Assembly (NCBI RefSeq): GCF_020520425.1
Contig: NC_079489.1
Span: 17,756,001-17,820,000, forward strand
Direction: 5' to 3'
Source of the DNA: Spinacia oleracea
Taxonomy: Eukaryota; Streptophyta; Magnoliopsida; Caryophyllales; Amaranthaceae
Length of the DNA: 64,000 nucleotides
The position numbers and the translations under genes were made by a program. The notes under the pieces are model-generated. The model ran no database searches. It was not told the DNA's origin and saw only the letters and a list, made by a program, of their open reading frames with translations. Shown one piece after another: positions 22,441 to 34,142 of the stretch (position 1 is its first letter; each line of letters opens with the position of its first letter).

Positions 22441-24030
22441 TAGTTTAAGGGTTAAGAATTAACCACAAAGAGAGGGAGGAAGGGCTAGCCGGAGGTGGTG
22501 CAACGGCGTGGCGGCGAGGGTAGTGCAGGTCGACGTCAGCGACGATCGGTTGGTGGCGGTGGTGTGCGAGAGAAGCAAGAAAAGAGGAGGGAGATTTTAT
22601 GTGAAAGAGAGGAAGAATGTCGTGAGACTTGAGAGGAGTGAGGAGAGAGAAATAATTGTGTGGGTTATTTTTGGGGTTTAGGAGACTTTATAAATTTACG
22701 GGGATTACAATCTACCCCTCTTAAAAGAAGTTTCGTCCTGGAACTTGACACGAGAACACACACATTTTTCAAAAGTTTTAACTCATTCTTACTAAAGAAG
22801 TTGCTTGTGTTACTCATGAACACCTTTTCTTATTTACTTTGCATCAACGTGTATACTTTGCCAAAAATAAGCATAAAATGCATAAAAATACCACAAAACA
22901 GGTAAAAGGCGTGAAATTCTATCGCATTCTACCCCCTTAAAGAAAACGACTTACGCCCTTGTAACTCACCGCAGGGAATAGCTCTGGATATTTCTTCTTC
23001 ATTTCAGCTTCGGCTTCCCACGTTGCCTCTTCATACTCATGGTTCGACCAAAGCACTTTTACGATGTTGACGTCCTTGTTACGTGTACTACGCACTTTCC
23101 TATTGAGGATTTTCACAGGCCTTTCCTCATATGTGAGTCTACTATCAATCTGGATGTTCTCAGGCTTTAATATATGACGCTCATTAGGGATATACTCCCT
23201 CCGTCCCGGAATACTCGACCCGGTTTGACCGGCACAGAGTTTAAGGGACTTGAATTGACTTATTTAATTTAATAGATAGTAGTTGATAGTGAGGTATTAT
23301 TTTAATGTAGTTAGTGGGAGGTGGGTTAAAAGGTGGGGCTGGGGAGAGTATGCGTTGAATTTTTAATTATTTTTTGAATGGAGTAGGGGGTAGGTGGGTT
23401 AATAGGGGTGGAGTGAGAAATAATATAATATTGTTAGAATATTTCCATTTTTAGAAACAAGTCAAGTATTAAGGGACGGCCCGATAAAGAAAACAGGTCA
23501 AGTATTCCGGGACGGGGAGAGTAACACTTTAGTTGGGAAATGTAAAACACACCGTGCATCTTTTCTAACGTCATTGGCAAAGCCAACCTATAGACTACTT
23601 CCCCTACTTTTTGCAGAATCTCATATGGGCCAACATATTGGGCACTTAGCTTGCCCTTTTTCCCAAATCTCATCACGCCTTTAGTTGGTGTTACTTTTTC
23701 GAACTCATCATCTCTTCTTTTCAAATCTTCATAGCTCTTTTGCATATCTTGGGCAGCCTGAATCATCTTTCACATTCTTGACAGTCTCCTCAATGAATTT
23801 TGTTCCCAATACTATGTTCTCACGGAAATCATTCCAACAAGTTGAACTTTTGCACTTCCTTCCCTATAATGCCTCAAAATGTGTCATCTTAATGCTTGCA
23901 TGGAAACTATTGTTGTATGAAAATTCAATCAAATCTAGGTGGTATTCCCAACTACCATTAAAGTCAATAGCACAAGCTCTCAACATATCTTCCATTGTTT
24001 GGTTAGTCTTCCCAGTCTGTCCTGAAATAA
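22440..24030 (-). mobile_element. Ty3/gypsy chromovirus fossil (Tekay-like), 3' part only
   Basis: On the minus strand the stretch reads as the end of an integrase core (about 24030-23790), the integrase C-terminal region (around 23770-23525) and a chromodomain-like tail (about 23190-22960, with VLWSNHEYEEATWE). Past this comes the sequence usual after the pol of Tekay-type chromoviruses (gacgaaacttcttttaag in the element's sense) and a possible part of the 3' LTR. The element is broken and 5'-truncated, and it is old enough to have received a Stowaway insertion (23195-23521). Gag, protease and RT are absent. Confidence 0.75.
23195..23521. mobile_element. Stowaway-type MITE inserted in the chromovirus fossil
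   Basis: Ends ctccctccgtcccggaatac and gtattccgggacggggagag, TA at 23193-23194 and 23522-23523. 327 bp, uninterrupted; it is the reference copy for the split one at 9824-11633. Confidence 0.9.
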
Positions 24031-25314
24031 GGTGAATAGCACATAACCTTAGGAGAGTATATAGGTTTAAAGTAATGAAGAATAGAGATGAACACTTGAT
24101 ATAACATTATAGTCTTGTTATCGTTGTTTGTAATAGGCTGTATGGTATATTGAATTGTACTTAAACACAAATGTGAAAGTGTTTGATTAACGTTCGATTG
24201 TGTAGAAAAATAGTAGCATAAGAACCTTGTACCTGAATGAAAGTCATACTCTGTATTTTCGAACGGGCAATTATCATGTATTAGTGTACTCCGTAATTAA
24301 AAACCCTTTTATTTAATTAAAGAACAAAACTAAATAGTAAATACGGTTCACAATTGTTATTTTGGAGACTAAACTTTCAGATTTATTAGTTAGTTTTGGC
24401 CGAAATATACTTCACTGGTCTTCACGGTGAAAACAAAAAAAGTTTAGGTCCTTAACAGTGAAAAATTGTAAAGGTGAGACCCATTCTTTATCTTTAACTC
24501 GTTTGAATTGTTGATATATGGATTTCAAATTTGGAAGCTGAACCCTTTATCTTTAGGAAAAGAGTTTGAATTCAGTGTTTAGGAAGCTCAGTTGTTTTAC
24601 AACCAGCTACATTGTGATAAATAGGCGGTGTTTCCAATATTTCCATTGCGGCTATGATTAATTCTTGTATAGAGACAAACTGGTATCAGATCACGTACCT
24701 GGACTTGTGTATCTGTGGATCATTTGAAGTGCTTGCTAATTGCTATCTGCGCGACTGCACTATATTATTGTTCGCAAGCAGCAGTAATGACTTGTTCTGT
24801 CATCTAATGATTTGAGAGACAACAGATGGAAGAAGAAATGCGGCATCAGAACAAAGTTTCAGCAGTAGCAGCTGAGGTGTTGTACAGAAAGAAATTGGCT
24901 GAGGAGCGAGGAGAAAGAGAGGATGACCAACATGGCTAATACGCCCTTATTTCTCGGAAAAAAGGAGATAATGTTCATGTTCATGTTCATGTTCATGTTC
25001 ATGTTCATTCAGATGGCGTGCGTTTTAACAGGAGGTGTCTGACAATCTAATCTGTCCTCACACCTGATATCTTTGTCCACCATACTGCATCTAGCTTATC
25101 ATTATCAGATCGTGGTCAAAATAATCAAATTAGACTGCTAAAACGAACAGGCTCTTGTCAAACCTATGTTTGATTTAGGAAGTAGATTCATAAACCTTGC
25201 ATAAGTACCTTGTTTGAAGAAAGCACACTGATCATGGCACAACCTATCATCCCAAGCCAAAGGGTATGATGGAAAAACAACTCTTTCAAGAACCTAAAAT
25301 CGTCTGATATCCCG
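24031..25314. other. Intergenic, no clear gene
   Basis: Plain sequence with one tRNA-primer-like tggtatcaga at 24681 and a short 37-codon frame from 24826 (MEEEMRHQNK...), neither enough for a call. 24971-25006 is a microsatellite. 25000-25314 is probably the 3' flank of the folate gene on the minus strand. Confidence 0.3.
24971..25006. repeat. (ATGTTC)6 microsatellite
   Basis: Six perfect hexamer units. Confidence 0.95.
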
Positions 25315-28103
25315 TTATTCAAGCATGGCATCACATAACTTCACAGCATCAAGGTTATCCCTAACATTATGTACCCTTACAATGTTTGCACCACCCAAAA
25401 CACCAGCACAGATAGAAGCAACAGTTGCTGGATCTCTATCAGTTGCTACAGGACGATTGCATATCTCACCCAAAAACCTCTTTCTTGATGGTCCAATCAG
25501 TAAGGGACCATGAGCCAGGGCCAGACTCTTCTTTGCCATCACTTGTCTTATTTTTTTCAAACCTGTGAGAATTTCCAAATTTTGTTTTGTGTTTTTAGAA
25601 AATCCAATGCCAGGATCGATAATTATCCTCCATGCAGGAATCCCAGTTAATTCTGCGTCCATTACCTGACTGCTTAACTCTAAAGCCACCTGCTCACAAA
25701 CATCATTGTATGTCAAGTTTTCGGCATTTTGCATCGATTTAGGATCCCCTCGCATATGCATCGCAATATAAGGCACTTTAAGAGCTGCAACCACTTTGAA
25801 CATCTCGGGATCTAGTCTTCCACCAGAGACATCATTCACAATGTGTGCCCCCTTCTTGACAGCTTCAGAAGCAACTTTTGAATTAAAAGTATCCACCGAT
25901 AAGATTCTCCCTTCTTCCACAATCATGTCCTTAACAGCTTCTAACACAGGTACTAGTCTTTCTAGTTCTTCCTCCGCAGAAATCCTAGTTGCCATAGGCC
26001 TTGTGGATTGAGCCCCAATGTCAATCATATCAGCACCGTCAGAGATCATCTGACGAACCAGAGAAACTGCATTTTTTACAGATTGAAACTTTCCTCCATC
26101 ACTAAAGCTATCAGGGGTCAAATTCAAGATTCCCATTATAGAGGTTTTATGAGACCAATCCCACAAGCGATTTCCAACCGGTAAAACCCTTCTCATTCCA
26201 TCCTTCCCAATGAGCGATTCTCCACCAAGTTTATCCCATGCTTCAAATAATCCACCAGAAAAATTTGATAATGAATGCCAAGCAGCAATTGTGTCATTTT
26301 CTACATCTGACCCAATTAAATCAATTAATGGAGCCATCACAAATGGTCTTTCCCATATCCTTTCATGGGGAACAGTGAGATTTTCAGAGCTTACCCTAAA
26401 CTTCCCGTAAAATAGCATGTCCAAGTCAATTGGCCTAGGGCCATATCTTATCCCATTAGTTCGGCCCATATCCTTCTCTATTTTCTTCAGCAACCCCAAT
26501 AATTCGTGAGGCCCAAGTTTTGTAAAGCCTCTCACTGCAGAGTTGAGAAACTTTGGTTGATCAGTCACATACGCAGGATCTGTCTCGTATAAACAACCAT
26601 GTCTTGTGATATTTATGCCTAATTTGTTCATTAGGTTCAGAGCTTGGTTAAAATTGTTTAATCTGTCTCCTACGTTGCTCCCCAATGCAATTACAACTTC
26701 TTGCTCCTTGGAACAAACTTCAATAGACGCTTCTGGTGATGAGTGGAGCAACGCAAGACATGAAGCTGCAAAGCACATAACTGCATTTTAAAATCCATCT
26801 GATTTGATTGGGGAAAAGAAAACTTCCAATCATTGCATAAATCATAAGGTGAAACAATCATACATCTATTCATCCATGTATGATCAGCAAATTCTGATTC
26901 TATCAGCAAAAAAACAGTTTTCTTCATGCAAAATTTAACCCAAGAAAAAAAATATTTAGAAGAAATGAATCTATGAATTTCTTATTTGTGATCCTGTTTT
27001 TTTTTTTTTTGAAAGAAAAATTAATTCATTAATAAAGAGTCACACGACATCTACAAGAGAAATATAGATTTAACAAATACATGACAAATTGAATTAAATA
27101 AAGGTTTCCTTCGTCAAAACTACGGCCGTTGAATGAATCTTGCACTGTAGAACGTCTCCCGTATATAACGCTGGAACATACCGCCTTTTCAGACAGAGGG
27201 TCTAACGATTTGTTGTAGCCGCGAGGATGATTTCTACTTAATCCATCTAAATGTACTTGAAAATTTGATATTTGTTGCGATCTCGCATAAAACTTTACCA
27301 ATGAACCAATTCTACATAAATCCACTAAACGACAAACCAAACATACTAATACTAACTCCACCACAGGGAGACTAACAAACAAGGACGAACTCCGCCCACA
27401 TGGTGAAAATTTATTGAATTTTAGAAGACAATAACTGAATTAAATGAAGGAAAAGGGTCGGAAATAGTCTAATTTCCGAAGAAATTAGACTATTTCCGGC
27501 CTACGACGGCCAAAAAGATAAACCCTAGAAGATGAGAGAGGGGGAGAGGATGGGAGAGCGGCGGAAGAATTTTATTTGTGATCCTGTTTAATATAGCCTA
27601 ATGCCCCTAATAAATCAAGATACCCCCAATTCAGATCTAAACTTCATCCATTCATTGCACATATATGTATAATGCCCTAATTGTATCCAGATTAACAGAT
27701 TTAGATTCAAATTCTATCCCTTCATAGTTCATACACAACTATTATTCTGCTTGCTTCAGTTGCTGGATTGGTGAATATAAAAACAGGTATATAGTTGCAT
27801 AGCTTCAACACAAATATGTATAAATCAAATCATGATTTGAAGATTCAGATTTAATCATTTATACACATAAATTATTCTACTTGTTTGGGGAAAATCAGAA
27901 CAGGTATTCAATAGCATATCTCCAGGTGCAAAAATGCAGAGACAAATATAGGTACTTGCTTTCCTTATCTTATAAAAATACCCTTGAAAAAATCAAATGA
28001 TTGAAGAATTCAATGAAGATAAATTTGATTTACCTCTGTCATACTTGGAAATCCCATTCCAGATTAATTTGGTTGATTTCAGCTGCTTAAGCACACTTAT
28101 CAT
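25315..28103 (-). CDS. mitHPPK/DHPS: Mitochondrial HPPK/DHPS, bifunctional folate synthesis enzyme
   Basis: Two exons, 28034-28103 and 25315-26765, join in phase (AGA G / CT TCA) to give 506 residues; plant mitochondrial forms are about this long. Exon 1 encodes a basic, acid-free presequence (MISVLKQLKSTKLIWNGISK) that fits mitochondrial import. The HPPK domain covers about 46-200 (ALGSNVGDR; RYGPRPIDLD at 130-139; PHERIWERPF). The DHPS domain runs from about 234 to the end: MGILNLTPDSFSDGG at 234, DIGAQSTRP, DTFNSKVASE, NDVSGG, IDPGIGFSKN at 407, GPSRKRF at 448. It attaches pyrophosphate to hydroxymethyldihydropterin, then condenses it with p-aminobenzoate to dihydropteroate. All key motifs look intact. 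An in-frame ATG at 26778 would drop the presequence, but it sits just inside the intron; I prefer the two-exon model. The intron carries a retroposon. Confidence 0.93.
27000..27571 (-). mobile_element. Retroposon with poly-A and 18-bp target duplication
   Basis: ttatttgtgatcctgttt lies at 26982-26999 and 27572-27589. The insert reads on the minus strand from cttccgccgctctcccatcc to gaattaatttttctttc plus a poly-A (the T run at 27000-27010). That is the mark of target-primed insertion by LINE machinery. It holds a 117-codon frame (27029-27382, minus) that I do not recognise, so it may be a 5'-truncated LINE, a long SINE or a retroposed transcript. It sits within the folate-gene intron, in sense orientation. 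Confidence 0.85.
27460..27497. repeat. Perfect 17-bp-arm hairpin in the retroposon
   Basis: ggaaatagtctaatttc (27460-27476), a 4-base loop, then gaaattagactatttcc (27481-27497). It lies near the 5' end of the retroposed unit. Confidence 0.9.
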
Positions 28104-29705
28104 GTCTAGAATGCTTCTCTTTAATATGCCAAGTGAAAATTATAATCTACTAGCCAGTTCTTCAATCCAATTCACTTCAAAGTAGTTTCTGATTTAACCA
28201 AAGGACCTATCAAAATTGGAGCACGATGTCATGTAATGAGCACAAATTGAGCATCTCATGCGACAATCAAATATTCCATGAGATAGACATTTTGCAGAGA
28301 CAACAAAAAATTAAAGGGGTATGTGACTGAATACTATTTTAAAACTAATTAATCCATCAAAAAACTAATCCATATGCAGAAAGAACATAAGATAAGCAGT
28401 AAATGCAAAAGTTTACCTTATACAGTGAAATCCAAGCCCCAAATGGTTACACTATATACTTCTAAAAAGCTAAAAAGGGCAGCGTACTTTACTGCAACCT
28501 CAGATAGGAAAACATCACATTTAGATCCCAATTTGGTTGAAATAGAGAGAAAGAGAATGTCTAATGATGAAAGAAAAAGGAGGGAATATTAGTTGACACA
28601 GATTTGCATGTGGCGGGAGGGGAAGATGAAGAAAGGAAAAGGATTAAGAGATTCCCCCCAACCCCCCCTTCTCTATCCTCTCTCTTTTAATAAAAAGATT
28701 GTCATTCAAGAAATTCCTAATGTATCTCAACCAAATCTCATGGAAAACTTGTAACTAAAATTAACTACCACCCCTTCCTTTGCCTTGGCCTCATGCAGCT
28801 CTACCCTGTCCTCTAGCCATCTATGTGGCCTTCAACCGAGGAACAAGTTACAAATGCCAGCATAAACTTTTAAAAGTATTTATGGCGGCAGAATAATATG
28901 ATTACTATATCTGCCCTTGTCTAAAGCATTCACAAATGCGTACATTTATGTTCTAGCATGTGTTTTTCTGATCAATACCTTAAAGGATTAATTAATGTAA
29001 TTGTATACACCACTAGGATACATGTGATTTCAAAACTAGGATCTTAATCCCACAACTCGGAATTAATTCAATCTTAGCAGTTGAAAAATTGAGGTAATAT
29101 TGTCAGCTTAAAAAAAGAGTTCAGGAGTAGTTCATCAATGCTAACCACAGCAGCCAACAGTTAATTTCATCAGTCTCACAACAACCACAACTCAAATCAC
29201 GGAATTATTAGACAGGACAATAGACATGCACAATCTTCAGCATACCATAGACCTATATGCTTCTGAGGTTATAAACTACACCTGCTAAGCACATATGTAT
29301 CGAAAGCAGTTAACACAGTCAAAGAAAACTTACAAAAGACTTAAACAAAAGCTAGACACTATCAAAAGCGAAGAACCAGCTACGTGCCACCTGAAAATTA
29401 GTAACTACCTACCTATTACTATGTATATACAGACATACAGTACCTGAATATTATTAGTAAGTAACAGAATAGGACTACTTTTCATTCCCTAACAAAGTAT
29501 AAACTTGCTTTCAGAACAACCATCAACGCTCTCAGCTTTCAACTTCTTTCTTCCCTGCCTCCCTATCTTTCCATGGGAGTCCATTCCCCCACCCCCACCC
29601 CCAGCCCCCCACCCCCAACACTAATGTGAAACCATTAAATTCTTCGATTTTAAGCTCAAGACTCATTGTGAAGAACTCACCAGACAAATGTTGCATACCA
29701 AATTA
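28104..29705. other. Upstream flank of the folate gene, no other gene seen
   Basis: Probable promoter and leader of the minus-strand folate gene lie just right of 28103. A C-rich tract (cccccacccccacccccagc, about 29585-29618) is the only strong oddity. No coding pattern on either strand. Confidence 0.35.
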
Positions 29706-29980
29706 CTCCCTCTGTTCCTAAATAAGTGCAACACTTGCATGGGCAAAAAGCTTTAGGCAATTGAATTAAGTTGGTTATTGTAATGTGCAAGTGGATAAAG
29801 TTGAGTGACAGGTGAGTGGAGCATTATTTTATCAACAGATAGAGAGTAGAGAAATTAAAACAAAGGGTAGTGGAGTAGGGGGGAGGAGAGAGAAATAATA
29901 GAAGAATAGGAAGTGGGATAAGGGGAAGGAGAGAGAAAGTTTCCAAAAGTAGAAGTGTTCCACTTATTCAGGAGCGGACA
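29706..29980. mobile_element. Worn Stowaway-type MITE
   Basis: Left end ctccctctgttcctaaataa after TA. The inverted match ttccacttattcaggagcgg near the right is diverged. Confidence 0.5.
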
Positions 29981-30189
29981 TTTAAAGCAAGTTTTGCATT
30001 TACTCGGGATGGAGTGTGTTATGAAACATACGCACAAAGAAATGATAGTTTGGAGAAAGGTGTACATCCTGCATACAACTTTTTACTTGAAGCTTCTAAT
30101 AGTCTATCAAGCTTGGCCTTTTCTTTTTCATTGAGCACTTATGTAAGAGATGGGTTAGGCTCTTGAACCAAGAAATTGTCAAAACAGTT
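29981..30189. other. Spacer, no feature seen
   Basis: Nothing recognisable. Confidence 0.3.
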
Positions 30190-30720
30190 AGGCTCACTTT
30201 GATCTCCTGACCCTTGACCACTTGGTTCAGCTTGCTATGAATCAACAGGTTTGTTTACACGAGGAACATTAACATAGAAGGCATCTCCTAAGAGTCCTAA
30301 CAAGTCCCTCATATCATCTCGACCTACCACCAATTTTTCAATCCAATTTCGTTTCGCACATGTTGGCTACATAGGGAGCCCTGACTAGTTCTAGCTACCT
30401 GACATATCAACCCTCGTGATCGCTCAGTATACGCTCAAGGAAATCTCCTCTCCCATGAAAAATCTTTTTTTTACACCGCTTGTCGAAACCTTTGAACAAA
30501 ATACTCTCTTCTGTTTCTTGTATCGTCAACCACTTTTCACCATGCATTTCTTACAAGGGCAAAGAGATTTTCCTTCTACAAGCCCTTCTTTAGCCACCTT
30601 AATTGATTTTACAGTTCCGGCAATATAAGATGGATGGCTGTTTGGCAATTCAATCCAACTTGTATCCATATCCATGCTTCCAAATAAGAATATCCTTACA
30701 CCAAAAACAAGTGAAGTGCT
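30190..30720 (-). mobile_element. CACTA (En/Spm) transposon fragment, transposase-associated domain
   Basis: On the minus strand 30685-30530 encodes DMDTSWIELPNSHPSYIAG, then VAKEGLVEGKSLCPCKKCM. This is the Transpos_assoc domain found at the N terminus of CACTA transposases (a Trp near the start, then GK..CPCKKC). Further on, in other frames, come FKGFDKRCKKKIFHG (about 30510-30460) and DDMRDLLGLLGDAFY (about 30330-30280), both usual downstream blocks of the same family. The frames are interrupted and no ends are found, so this is a dead fragment. Confidence 0.65.
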
Positions 30721-30738
30721 AAACCTTAAAAACACATT

Positions 30739-30846
30739 ATCGATGTACAAAGTATTTATCTAATAATGAAACAGCCTGACAGTAATGAAACACGCAAAAT
30801 ATCGATGTACAAAGTATTTATCTAATAATGAAACAGCCTGACAGTA
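30739..30846. repeat. 62-bp tandem duplication
   Basis: atcgatgtacaaagtattta and the following 26 bases (ending acagcctgacagtaa) occur at 30739 and again 62 bases later at 30801, identical over about 46 bases. A young duplication. Confidence 0.85.
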
Positions 30847-32186
30847 AACAACACAAATTCTTATTTACACCTAGGCGGATGTAAAGTTACCCTAAAATAC
30901 TTAAAAGTTACACCGATATAAGTAAAAGTTATTTATTTTTTAGTGATAAATTTTTCATAAAAAAAAAATTATCACTTCAACATCACTCATAAAATGAAAA
31001 ATTTATCACTTCAAAACCACTCATAAATTAAAAAAGCAATCGTTCAACCCTTATAAGTTATCCCGATGTACAATAAATTTATTGTACACCGGATTCGTGC
31101 AAGACCTATAGATTAAACAAATACGTACATAAAGACATTTGCAAGTTTCCAATCAGTTTTGGAATAGTTATGCCTAACATGGGGTAGATTACAGAGCAAC
31201 ACAAGAAAATCGGAAGTGGAAAATGGAGAAAGCTAGTGAAAATCAAAAAGGAATTGAGGATCAGTTCTTTTTAGCATTACCTTAAATGGATTAAAACACT
31301 CTATTAACCAGATGATATCTGTTAAAACTTAATCTCCTCGATCAGTTTCTAACACTTGATTGATACTACTTAGTACCTACACCATTTTCTAACTAAATTC
31401 CTCAATATTCAATCCTGGCTTTAGGATTTCAAGTTTACTTGAATGATCTGATTAAAAAGCTACTTACATATTCTAAACCGTTCACTTATGCACACAGCTA
31501 AATCAAGATGTAAATGCCTTTCCAAAAGGAAACCCAAATAAAACTAAACTTTTATTTCTACTAGTTGTAGGGTGTGCCAAGGCTGGGAAGCCATACTCTT
31601 TACTCTTTACTCTTTACAGCATGAGTGATTTCAATTAATCCTCATAATCCAATACCAAACTTAGAAACTGAGATACAAGAAGGTTTAAAAGCTATGAGTC
31701 AAGACAATATCACTTGGCACGACTATAACTGACCTTCCCCATTTTACTTTCTAAAATCACATATCTTCACAGAAGAAAAGCAGGGGTACATTCAGCCAAC
31801 AGTTTTAATCTACGAAGCACGGAAACGCCAAAAAATCACGACTTACCGTTTCCGAAACGTCCTGGAACGGGGAAACCGGCGCCGAAACCGTTTCAGAAAA
31901 ATGGAGACGCGTTTGAAACTGAATTCATCCCGGAAACGAATGGGAAACGAGATTTCAATCTAATATTCACGTTTCCCAACCAAACTTGCTGAAAGTATCA
32001 AAGTTTTTCCGCCAGAAAACTGAAATTAGGTTGAAGATTGAAGAAGATAGGTTGAAGAAGATCTCAGTTACTCTGTATTTCACACTTGCATAGCCCATAT
32101 TCGAAACCGTGCTACAAATTTGGGCCTGGCCCAAGTAGACAAATGGAAATTAAATCATTAAAGGTGTTTTTTTTTTTGAAAAAATT
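30847..32186. other. Intergenic, no gene seen
   Basis: Contains a short inverted pair at 30960-31020 (tttatcacttcaa blocks) and a stretch rich in GGAAACG/CGTTTC motifs at 31810-31960, like a low-copy hAT-type repeat. Nothing coding. Confidence 0.3.
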
Positions 32187-33059
32187 AAAGGTGTATTTGG
32201 TTCACCATATTTTGGAATCAGGTATATGTTTGAAATCATCCAACCCCATACTTATGTTTGATTAACTATTTTTATAAAATTTAAAATTTGGGGATCCACC
32301 TCCAAAACCCCTACGGTATCGAGTTCTCATACTCAAGGGCGAGGTGGGTATATGGAATTATATTAACTGAAAATAAAATCGACAGTGCAAACTCGATCAA
32401 ACAAACTCCATAACAGCCTAACTAATGTTGCTCCACCACCGTCGCCGCCCAAGCTACCCAAAAAATCAATATCATAAAAATTATACTACAAAGTTAGTAC
32501 CCTGTCGATTCTCCATCAAATCGCCAATGCTACCTAACGCCACCATCAACACCCCCGTAAGAACCCAAAATGACGAAATTAGAATACTGAAAAATAATTT
32601 AACTAAACATATCTTTGAATAAAATACCTAAATATATTGTTAATCGTCGAAGGACATTGAAGTCTAGATTTGTAGCTTCAATTGTAAAAAAAACAACCAC
32701 CAAAAATCAAATTTCGTCTAATGACATAAGAATGTGATGGTTAGAGTTGAAACAAAGCGAGCGATTGTGGTGGTGGAGATGGTGTCATATATCAAAATAT
32801 AATGTCTGCCTTTTATATTTTATTGAATTTTAGTTTTTTTTCCTTACATCTTTAAGTAGAAGGAGGAGCGGAAGGTGTAAAAAACAAAAAGATGAGAATA
32901 AGGAGTAGGAGAGTATATTATCGGTATGATAAAATTCTAAATTTATTTTACCAAACAGGTGGAATAAGTTATGATTTTCTATGTATCGTTGATTATAAAT
33001 CCATGGGTTTAATACTCAAACATATACCTTATACATGTGGTCGAACCAAACGGGGTCTA
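32187..33059. mobile_element. TIR element, probable PIF/Harbinger relative
   Basis: The left end ggtgtatttggttcaccata and the reverse complement of the right end (gaccccgtttggttcgacca) are similar, followed in both by ggtatatgtttga. About 870 bp. The ends lie near TAA-like sites. No transposase frame. Confidence 0.55.
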
Positions 33060-33164
33060 ACTGCGACGCAAATGATAAAATTTCATAATAAAATTCAATA
33101 ATTGAGTCGCTTGTCTAGAAGTGCGACGGAAATGCGGCGAGGCAAATGAAGAGTTTTCCACTAG

Positions 33165-33385
33165 TGTCAATATTGTTTGGTTAAACATGGAAAATAAATT
33201 CCATGGGAAGTTCCACTTACCTAGGGGAACCTAGGTAAGCAACTTCCTCCATTTTGTAGGAATTAAAACGTCCTAAGAAGAGTGACTTTCCATCATTTTG
33301 CCAACCAATTAAACAATACTCTAATGTTCCACTTCCTAGGAAGTCATACTTCCTATGTTTTTCATGTCAACCAAACATCACCTTA
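33165..33385. mobile_element. Small MITE
   Basis: gtttggttaaacatggaaaa at the left and tttttcatgtcaaccaaac at the right are inverted copies around a palindrome-rich interior (acttcctaggaagt type). Target copy unclear. Confidence 0.55.
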
Positions 33386-33728
33386 ATATTTTCAAATTAA
33401 TTTGAAGAGAAAAGAACATCTAATTGAATGAAGTGAAAATGAAAAAGAATCAGAACAACAATAAAGGAACTTGTTGTCTTGAGTCTCATTAGCAAGCATC
33501 AACGATTAAAATACCATGCTATTAAGTCAAATTTGGTTTGTTGTTTGAGTAAACTGTAGAACTGGGAAGGATATTTTAGTCTTTTATGTGGGGGACACGA
33601 AAAATGACGTTACCATAATGTCTCTCCCCTCTTCACTTATATAATAGAGATTAGTCATGCCATTTATCTTGGTCTTTTACAAAATTAGTTCTCAAGAATA
33701 CAATATCTATTTTTTATTTCAATTCTTA
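33386..33728. other. Intergenic, no gene seen
   Basis: Ends in a tataatagagattagt motif at 33640-33655, which is common at Helitron-like ends, but no hairpin precedes it. Confidence 0.25.
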
Positions 33729-33840
33729 ATTTTTTTTTTTTGCGAATAGTTATGATGGCATATAGATTACATATTGGAAGAGAATTCGAACCTGTAACAT
33801 ATTGTACACAGACTTTCAATATTAATTACTAGACTTACCC
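33729..33840 (-). mobile_element. tRNA-derived SINE, worn
   Basis: A T run at the left is a poly-A on the minus strand. Body with a B-box-like aggttcgaattctc (minus) and tail matching 48431-48571 (gtgtacaat, ctagt). Confidence 0.5.
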
Positions 33841-33949
33841 TCATTGCCTCATTGCCTCATTGTAAGACGCACAATATACCTCTATATAGAAAAATTTACA
33901 TTCGAAATGTATATATATTCACATCACCCATAATCATGCCATTTGTGTT

Positions 33950-34110
33950 GGTCTATTACAAAATTAGTCCTCAAGGTATACAATACTTTTTGGCGCCTAA
34001 TGAGCAACAAGAATAATATAAATTACAAATACATAGGGGATTTTGAACCTATAATCATATACAAACAGTCAACTTTAAATTTTAACCACAATATTAGGAC
34101 CTCATCGATA
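33950..34110 (-). mobile_element. tRNA-derived SINE, worn
   Basis: aatgagcaacaagaataata, aaattacaaa and a diverged B-box region match the other SINE copies (48431, 50629). It lies just past the 3' end of the receptor-kinase gene. Confidence 0.45.
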
Positions 34111-34142
34111 AGATACGCAATACATATACAACATAATACTAG

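Noticed and set aside
24681-24940. Start of another LTR retrotransposon (tggtatcaga primer-like motif followed by a short frame)
   Set aside because: No LTR pair, no purine tract and no recognisable gag; a ten-base match is too little.
26691-26927. Alternative N-terminal exon for the folate enzyme
   Set aside because: The frame does not join the HPPK domain, while the exon at 28034-28103 joins in phase and reads as a presequence.
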